DNA of 64,000 nt from Arthrobotrys musiformis (Eukaryota; Ascomycota; Orbiliomycetes; Orbiliales; Orbiliaceae), in assembly GCA_036971715.1 (NCBI GenBank), contig JAVHJL010000001.1, positions 310,001 to 374,000 of the forward strand, in the 5' to 3' direction. The notes under the pieces were generated by a model. It was not told where the DNA came from, made no database searches, and saw only the letters and a program-made list of their open reading frames with translations. Positions within the stretch are counted from its first letter, which is position 1, and each line of letters starts with the position of its first letter. Below are positions 58,013 to 64,000 of this stretch, in pieces. Made by a program: the position numbers and the translations under genes.

Positions 58013-59107
58013 CTACTCGACTCCTTCGGCTTCTTTGTTCCACCGCACGATTCCGTTATTGATCGATGTCACGAACTCGGGGTCCAATGCATCGTCTTCA
58101 AATCCAGTTTCAGGTTCCCATTTGAACCATTCCTCGACCCGGCTATCGACTCCCACGAACAGCCCGATGGCGACATCGAGGACACCGGACGGCTCCCTCC
58201 TCTGAGGAGCTCTATAGAACACTTTCGCACCGCAAACTCCACAGAATTCTCGAACCACCGCCCCAGGCGTACTCTCATAGGACTTCAAGGTACCTTCGTT
58301 GAACTGCATGGGCTTCCCGTCGTTCCAGACAACATTCGTTTTGGGAGCATATATCCAATGGTTGATTTCGTACCCTGAGCAGCGCCGGCAAGACTCACAT
58401 GAGCAAATGCTGGCTCTGTATTTTGTGCCCGTCAACCACCAGAGGCCGTTGTTTCTATGAAGCGCTTTTGGGTCGGGTCCTGGGACTGCGGGGTTCGGTG
58501 CTGTGAGGTAGAAGTCCACACCGCCACAGTGGCATCTGCATCGTAACTTTTCGCCTGGTTCGCGGAATTTGTCCGTTTCAGCTGCTGCTATAGCTTTTGA
58601 TTTAGATTTATATTCTTTCGTTTTTTCCTCCGTAACGGTTTCGGTTTCCCCGGTTGCCTCTAGGCCATTGGTACGGTAGTTGTTGACTTTCTTCCCTTTA
58701 TGTTCAGTGAGGTACGATCCGATGCCTCCATCGCCGGTATCGTCAGCCCAAAGCATTAATCTCTCCACGAGATCCCCAGTTTGGCTCACAATCCCAGTCG
58801 CGACATCCCAGCTGTCAGGCTCAACAGTACAGATATGTGCACCACATGTCCCGCAGAAATACCTGAGGAGGTGTTCAGAGGTTCTATACCCCACCAGGCC
58901 CGAAAGATCTGGTTTTGGGATACCCAAGGAATATGGGAAAGATATAGAACCCGCTGCTAGATTACCAGTCGTATGGCGGCAGGTGTTGCACTGGCAATGA
59001 GCGGAGCGGAGTGGGAGAGCCGATTTGGGGATTTCAATGGTGAATTCATTGGATTTGCAGTGGCAACGCGCGGCCAGCGTTATAGTGTTGGAATTTTCGG
59101 TGGCCAT
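58013..59107 (-). CDS. Protein with two tandem CENP-V/GFA (glutathione-dependent formaldehyde-activating) domains
   Basis: A single exon codes for 364 residues, with the ATG at 59105-59107. Domain 1 (residues about 10-130) has the zinc ligands CHC (15-17), CQCNTC and FCGTCG. Domain 2 (about 185-350) repeats them as CRCHCGG, CSCESCRRCSG and EFCGVCG. The two halves are joined by a Lys/Glu-rich linker (EKTKEYKSKSKAIAAAE). The GFA fold binds structural and glutathione-associated zinc. Fungal GFA family members are mostly uncharacterised and the formaldehyde activity is proven only for a bacterial founder, so the reaction is not claimed here. The spacing of Cys in each half is intact, so both domains can be functional. 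Confidence 0.88.
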   Translation of the reverse strand: MATENSNTITLAARCHCKSNEFTIEIPKSALPLRSAHCQCNTCRHTTGNLAAGSISFPYSLGIPKPDLSGLVGYRTSEHLLRYFCGTCGAHICTVEPDSWDVATGIVSQTGDLVERLMLWADDTGDGGIGSYLTEHKGKKVNNYRTNGLEATGETETVTEEKTKEYKSKSKAIAAAETDKFREPGEKLRCRCHCGGVDFYLTAPNPAVPGPDPKALHRNNGLWWLTGTKYRASICSCESCRRCSGYEINHWIYAPKTNVVWNDGKPMQFNEGTLKSYESTPGAVVREFCGVCGAKVFYRAPQRREPSGVLDVAIGLFVGVDSRVEEWFKWEPETGFEDDALDPEFVTSINNGIVRWNKEAEGVE

Positions 59108-59921
59108 TGTGTCGTCGTAAATGTATCAGGTATCTATATTTATTCCCTTTGCGAGCCAGAAAGTTCGGGCTCTAGTTCTTCGGTATTTTTATTTGCAGAA
59201 TACCTTTTCAAGGTCATCCGTGCCAGAGCTTACGTATGAGTTTATATAACCCAACGAAGATACGTACGCGTACATTGCCTGTCGAGGCTCCCGACATCAC
59301 GTCGAAGTCATGACGAAAGATGCCTGCACCATCGACCGAATCGGGAAGGAGAACCTTGCGTAACGTTATAGAGTTCGTGTGATTATGTAATAGCTGACAA
59401 ATCACAGCTCGACAGGTTGCAATTGAGGACTCCCAAAATTGCAAAAAATACTTTACGTTTTACCTAATAATACAATGGACCCGCACCAAGGCCAATAATG
59501 CCTTAATATGATATGGCAAGTTGAGGAGTCTGGCGACGAGACAAATGATATGGATGCGAGGGTAAGTGGTAGACCGAAGCCAGTCATGCTCTGCAGTTCT
59601 ACGAATCCAAACACTCACAGCTGTGCAAAATCCATTTCGCAAATTTCGTGAATACATATATATCAACTCTCCATCCCCATTATCAATGATATCGAATCGC
59701 TTTTACTAATATTTCAACTAAAATTAAAAGTAGCGTGCTCTCTTAAGCTCTTAGCTCTGCAATAAGTATCGCTTGTAGATTGAGCCTCTTCACCCGTCAA
59801 ACCCATTAACTTTTTCGTCCGCGTGCAAGTCCCCAAACACCACCCTAGATCTGATAACTATAGGGTACCAGTAACGATAACGATCCATAAATATATGCCA
59901 TTTATGCCGAAAAAGGAGTCC
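59108..59921. other. Intergenic, no supported gene
   Basis: 814 bases holding the GFA gene promoter and the 3' side of the following minus-strand gene. The frames present are short with no domain. Confidence 0.5.
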
Positions 59922-60846
59922 TCAGACGATTTGATCATGATCAATCAACAACGGAGTCTCCTCACGCTCCTCACGCCTCTCAGCTTCGGTACTACCCTCC
60001 TCACCCTCATCCGCCTCGCCATCCCCGGGCCTCGCTGCTTCTATATCCACTAAAGCCGTCTCATCTTCCTTCTTCCTCCCGATCTTTAGAATCTTAACGA
60101 TCTCTTCCTTCCTTTCCCTTATGAAATAGAAAAACATCCAGAATAGCGACCACCTAAAGCAAACAATACATCATTAGTCACACTCCTCATACCAACCTTC
60201 AGATCAACCCCGCCGCAAAGCTCAGAGCTGCACCGACGGTAAAATGGGAAAGGGGACTTACATAGCCGGCACAAACACGAAAACAAAGGCCAAACACCTC
60301 CCTAGGAACCAAGACCACCCACCCCGGTAGTACCCACCATTCATCTCAGATACGAAGAAGTATATGATCTCTGGTATCCAAAAGATCACAAACACGATGG
60401 CTACCAGTAGCCATGGGACGGATCTTAATAGTTCCAGGATGATGAATACTCTGTCGCGAGGGAGGGTTTTGTTGTAGTAGATACACATGAACCAGGTTGT
60501 GGAGACCCATAGGATGAGGAGGGTATACAGGAAGCCAAGAATACGGAGACTAGATATGTTTACGAAGGTTAGGTATAAGTTTCCCAAGGGGTCTGGCGCA
60601 CTCTAAGGTTACGAGGAGGAATTTAGGAAGGGGTTTAAAATACATTTCGAGACTAAACTCCGAACCACGGCTGTACCCATAACCATCGAAGATTGATACC
60701 ATAATACAAAGGACCCCGATACACACTTGGGCAATCAATCCGATGGCCAAAATAATCCTAAGAAGCTTCGATTTATGAAACACCGGGGGTTCTTCATCTT
60801 CTTCCGGCCTTGGAGGAGGCGGTGAGACGAGAGGTTGGTTTTCCAT
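59922..60846 (-). CDS. Small integral membrane protein with four hydrophobic segments
   Basis: The three-exon model complement(59922..60153, 60262..60549, 60602..60846) codes for 254 residues and the phases close. The ATG at 60844-60846 is chosen over an in-frame upstream Met because the Pro/Glu-rich cytosolic-looking leader starts there. The hydrophobic segments begin at LLRIILAIGLIAQVCIGVLC, ILGFLYTLLILWVSTTWFMC, VPWLLVAIVFVIFWIPEIIY and FLGRCLAFVFVFVPAMWSLF. A charged C-terminal tail (RERKEEIVKILKIGRKKED, then Glu-rich) would be cytosolic. The compact four-helix layout resembles many fungal MARVEL-like or unclassified membrane proteins. I cannot assign it. Confidence 0.68.
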
Positions 60847-62931
60847 GGCGATTAATATTCGCGATATCGCTAGGCCCATATAAAAAAAAGAATTAATACT
60901 ATTTCGGTAAGAACGCAGAGGTTTAAGAACCGCGAGTACGGGACTTTGGGAGGGATTTTCCCCCGCTTATATAAAGTTACCGGAGGGTTCTTTGAAGCCT
61001 GGCCTGACTCTTACGCGGCACGGTAGTTGGGTTCGTATTCAAAAAAGGATACTGTGGCAGTTGGCTGGGCGGTGCTTATATAATGAATAAACTAATTACT
61101 ATATACAACTATAGATACTTCTTCCCGCAATAAAAGCCATCGCAAAGGCGATGTATATATTCGTCAATTAATTAAGGCCAGGCACTCTGTAAAGGAATTC
61201 CGCATATACGGCCTGGTTGCCGCTAGCTTGATTTCATCGATTTTGAGTCAACCGAATCCTGTGAGGGGGCGTACCGATCAGCCCCGGTCCAGCTGGGTTC
61301 TGCGGCGCCTAATGTTGCATGTTGCAACTGCAAACGAGGCTGGGGCTGAACTCTTTGAACTAGGTTCTTATTTAAATTGTCAATGAAAAAGTTTCCCTTA
61401 CTTTTTAAATCTTTGAGAAATCCTTTTTTTTTTTTGGCTCGGCTTGGTGTTTTCCTCCGGTGGAAGGGAGAAATACGGAATACGTGTGCCGATTTCGAAC
61501 CGCGTCGTGTTGGATATTTTGGGTCATAGACCCAATTGCAAGAATACGACTGACTCACCGCGGTATCGTAATAAAATCAAACGCCGAATTGTTTTTCGAA
61601 ACTTCATCTAGTAATATTGATACATATGTACCCCATTTTTCTAGTATACCTTTTTTTTTGCAGGGGAATTCGTCAAGTTCCAATTCCGTCGAAACTCCAA
61701 GCATTTTAAATTACCTGTTCGCGTTTTGTTGCATTAATATTATGTCGCATGTCGAAGCCATATGATAGATGCATCATTTATAACTTTAGTAGACGTCTAG
61801 ACATAGAAACCGGAATTCTTGTGTCGCTTGACCAATTAATAAGTCTCCTTCCAGGTGTCCTTTAAATCCGAACAGGCAAAATAAATTGGTGAGAATTACA
61901 GTCTTAGGCTACGATATATGTTGCATTCGAAGAAACTGACGGGAAATATTAATAAGAATTAGATTATTAGAAGGTTTGAAAGACTACTGTTACACCCTCC
62001 CATTTGTCGCACTCTGTTATTGTTCTTCAGTCTAGAGCTCATACTCGCAATTGCGTATGGTTGCTGGTTCACGTAAACTTACCAGGCTATAGGTATGGCT
62101 CTACCGCGACGCCGGTGTCAAGTTGAAAAAATACTCCCACTACGGGATTGAATATTAGTTCTACTCTGGGATCCAAGACGCCGAAATCATATATATATCA
62201 GGTGGCTTTGTAAATATATTCTATTGACGAAATACAATCATACACTGCACCAAATGAAAGCCTACTAGCTGACAGAAATGATGCTGGCCGAATTGTTCAA
62301 TAAACTTGTTGCCGACTACCTCCAGTCGCATGTGGTACCGTTGTACTTTCGTCAAGAACACTTCATTTGAATGACTCAGGATCCACCCCTCCGCTAGACG
62401 ATCGATAATGTAAATTCAATTATTAAAGCCACGTATGCATTATAAACATCATATCTCAGAGTAAACCCCAAACCAGAGAAAGCAAATTATCACTTGGTAA
62501 AGATGGTAGACGCAAAGGATTGGAGTGAAAGGACACAGTATTCGACAGGATCAATGGCGATATCGGGGATGGAATTAGCGTACATGATGCTAAACTAATT
62601 GTGAACAAGGCAAAGGGCAATAATATGCGGGGTAGGGTGAGGGGATGTAACGTGTCGTTCCGCAATTCGTAAATAGGGGCGTATCAAAGAAAGAAAGGGG
62701 GTTGCCAAAGGATTCCGCTGAGAGTCCGGAAAGAAAACACGTCTGTGCCAATCCATCATAAGCCATGAGCCATAAACCATGAATCAGGAATCAAAAAAGA
62801 CTACAATCAAGAAAGTAATGAAAAGAGAGAACGCTGGTAAATTCTCGGAAAAACAAATGCTGAAAAAAGGAAAATGAAAAAACCAAAGCCTGTAAACGAT
62901 AGGCTTTGCCATTCATTCAATGTAGTCCGAG
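60847..62931. other. Gene-poor spacer, no supported gene
   Basis: 2.1 kb, A/T-rich in places, with two T runs (about 61423-61434 and 61651-61660). A minus-strand frame at 61223-61558 begins only at a GTG that also looks like a splice donor, so it is not called. The 3' flank of the next gene lies at 62700-62931. Confidence 0.45.
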
Positions 62932-63954
62932 TTAACGCATCATAGCCTGTCGGCCTTCGACAGTGAGAGGGTAGTCTTGAAACGGATCCTTGTTGAGGGT
63001 TCTATTGAAATCGAACGACGGCATTGGCGTTCTTCGTCGTTGCTTCTTGCCGTCCTTGCTAATCCAGATAATATCCTCGTCGGGGGGGTACTCGCGGAGA
63101 TCCAGCAGTTCAATGACGTCAGGCTCGTCTTTATCCCGATTGCTGCGTTTACCTTGTGCAAATCTTGGAGTTGCGAGCGCTTCAGCGGCGTTGACAGCAG
63201 CTTCAGCTTCAGCGGTAGCTTCAATGTCGGGATCGGCCTCATCGCTCGGAATCGCTCGTTGCTTGCGCCAGATTTTATCCCAAATCTTTTGCAAGAAACC
63301 CTGTGGTGGTGGGGCTGCCTCGGCTTTCTTGTCGATATCCTTTTTCCCTTTGCCGCTACGGCGGAAGAGCTTTGCGACTAGACCTTTGCGTCGGCTGACG
63401 ACCGCCTTATCGGATTTCGGAATCGGAACGGAAGTAATTTGCAAGGTATAACCTTTTTTCATTTCTCGTTTCTTTTCGACTAGCTTGAGGTTATACGATC
63501 GAACTAATCTCCTGTATCTCTCGTTGGATAGAATCTCGACCAATTCGTCCATCGATCGCTGGGGCATCATGATGTGAAGTTGATGCAGTTCTCCCCAGTA
63601 GTGGACTTTCGCTTTAACATCGGCATAAAGCAGCGTGTTGGTACTTTGTTGCAGGATCGCAGGCTTTGAGAGCATATAATAAACCGAAAGGTTTAGATAG
63701 CGCTCTATCTCAGATATACGATATGTGAGAGACCACTTATGATGGGCGAAGCGGGCCGCGGAGGCGGCGGTGAATGCGAGGTGCGCCAAGTCGAGGGTTC
63801 TGATTCTTGGTTTGATATCTGTTGTTTTGCGGTTGATGGTGATGCAGGACAGCTCGTATGCTTGAGTATATCTACGTTCGTAGATGAGTTCTTGCGCTTG
63901 ATTGACGATGTAATGGACGGTGAAGGGGTAGTCGGCGATGTCGAAGCCGGTCAT
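62932..63954 (-). CDS. Hypothetical charged protein
   Basis: A single exon codes for 340 residues, from the ATG at 63952-63954 close to the right edge of the window. The N-terminal 165 residues are helical and look like a tetratricopeptide-type region (YIVNQAQELIYERRYTQAYE, LDLAHLAFTAASAARFAHHK), though no clean repeat can be fixed. A Lys/Arg-rich stretch (RRKGLVAKLFRRSGKGKKDI), an Ala/Glu-rich helix (ATAEAEAAVNAAEAL) and an acidic tail with YPPDEDIIWISKDGKKQRRR follow. No membrane segment or signal peptide is seen. I do not recognise the family. The frame is long and codon use looks coding, so it is a real gene. Confidence 0.65.
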   Translation of the reverse strand: MTGFDIADYPFTVHYIVNQAQELIYERRYTQAYELSCITINRKTTDIKPRIRTLDLAHLAFTAASAARFAHHKWSLTYRISEIERYLNLSVYYMLSKPAILQQSTNTLLYADVKAKVHYWGELHQLHIMMPQRSMDELVEILSNERYRRLVRSYNLKLVEKKREMKKGYTLQITSVPIPKSDKAVVSRRKGLVAKLFRRSGKGKKDIDKKAEAAPPPQGFLQKIWDKIWRKQRAIPSDEADPDIEATAEAEAAVNAAEALATPRFAQGKRSNRDKDEPDVIELLDLREYPPDEDIIWISKDGKKQRRRTPMPSFDFNRTLNKDPFQDYPLTVEGRQAMMR

Positions 63955-64000
63955 GTAACCCCCTCCTACTTGCGCTGTGTTATTGCTCTTTCCGTTTGCG

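Noticed and set aside
57782..58378. 198-residue plus-strand frame
   Set aside because: It is antisense to the GFA gene, whose zinc ligand pattern is unambiguous.
61223..61558. 111-residue minus-strand frame with a basic core
   Set aside because: It has no ATG; the GTG start overlaps a GTGAGT donor-like sequence. No domain and no partner exon was found.
1..64000. tRNA, rRNA and CRISPR candidates
   Set aside because: A few GGTTCGAA-like words (for example near 12903 and 37650) lack a matching A box and acceptor stem. No regularly spaced repeats were seen.

Overview
The window is nuclear DNA from a filamentous ascomycete fungus (Pezizomycotina). Almost every gene that can be closed is split by short introns (mostly 45-120 bases) with GT...AG ends and CTAAC/CTGAC-like branch sites. 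There are no operons or ribosome binding sites. The families present are typical of such genomes: many F-box proteins, a STAND/NLR receptor, RBR ubiquitin ligases, VIT-VWA and GFA-type proteins. A nematode-trapping type class such as Orbiliomycetes is possible, but this cannot be settled from the sequence. I rebuilt exon structures by hand. Where exons are listed, the reading frame closes over all junctions unless I say otherwise.

Layout. 1-322: 5' end of a phosphatidylserine-decarboxylase-like gene leaving the window on the left. 4.2-6.0 kb: taspase/asparaginase-type N-terminal nucleophile hydrolase. 7.7-8.8 kb: F-box protein. 9.7-11.4 kb: complete seven-exon ARP3 (Arp2/3 complex). 11.6-12.8 kb: unknown membrane protein. 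16.5-19.4 kb: large secreted Cys-rich modular protein. 20.4-24.2 kb: VIT-VWA protein. 25.3-28.0 kb: ten-exon protein with a STAND-type helical N-terminus but no NTPase. 28.6-29.9 kb: putative secreted or anchored protein. 31.2-41.5 kb: an island of four F-box genes. 42.8-45.9 kb: two housekeeping genes in convergent orientation, ZPR1 and chorismate mutase (ARO7). 46.6-53.3 kb: one very large NLR-type gene (helical N-terminus, NACHT, ankyrin repeats, SPRY). 53.8-57.6 kb: tandem pair of RBR E3 ligases. 58.0-59.1 kb: double GFA-domain protein. 59.9-60.8 kb: four-helix membrane protein. 62.9-64.0 kb: hypothetical charged protein.

How it hangs together. Housekeeping genes (ARP3, ZPR1, ARO7, the taspase-like gene) are separated by long gene-poor stretches and by lineage-specific genes. 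The most striking block is 46.5-59.1 kb. There a NACHT-ankyrin-SPRY receptor candidate, two paralogous RBR ubiquitin ligases and a two-domain GFA protein all lie on the minus strand. With five F-box genes elsewhere, the window is rich in putative ubiquitin-system substrate selectors and in innate-sensing type architectures. A functional link between them is inference only.

I found no convincing tRNA, rRNA, CRISPR array or intact transposon.
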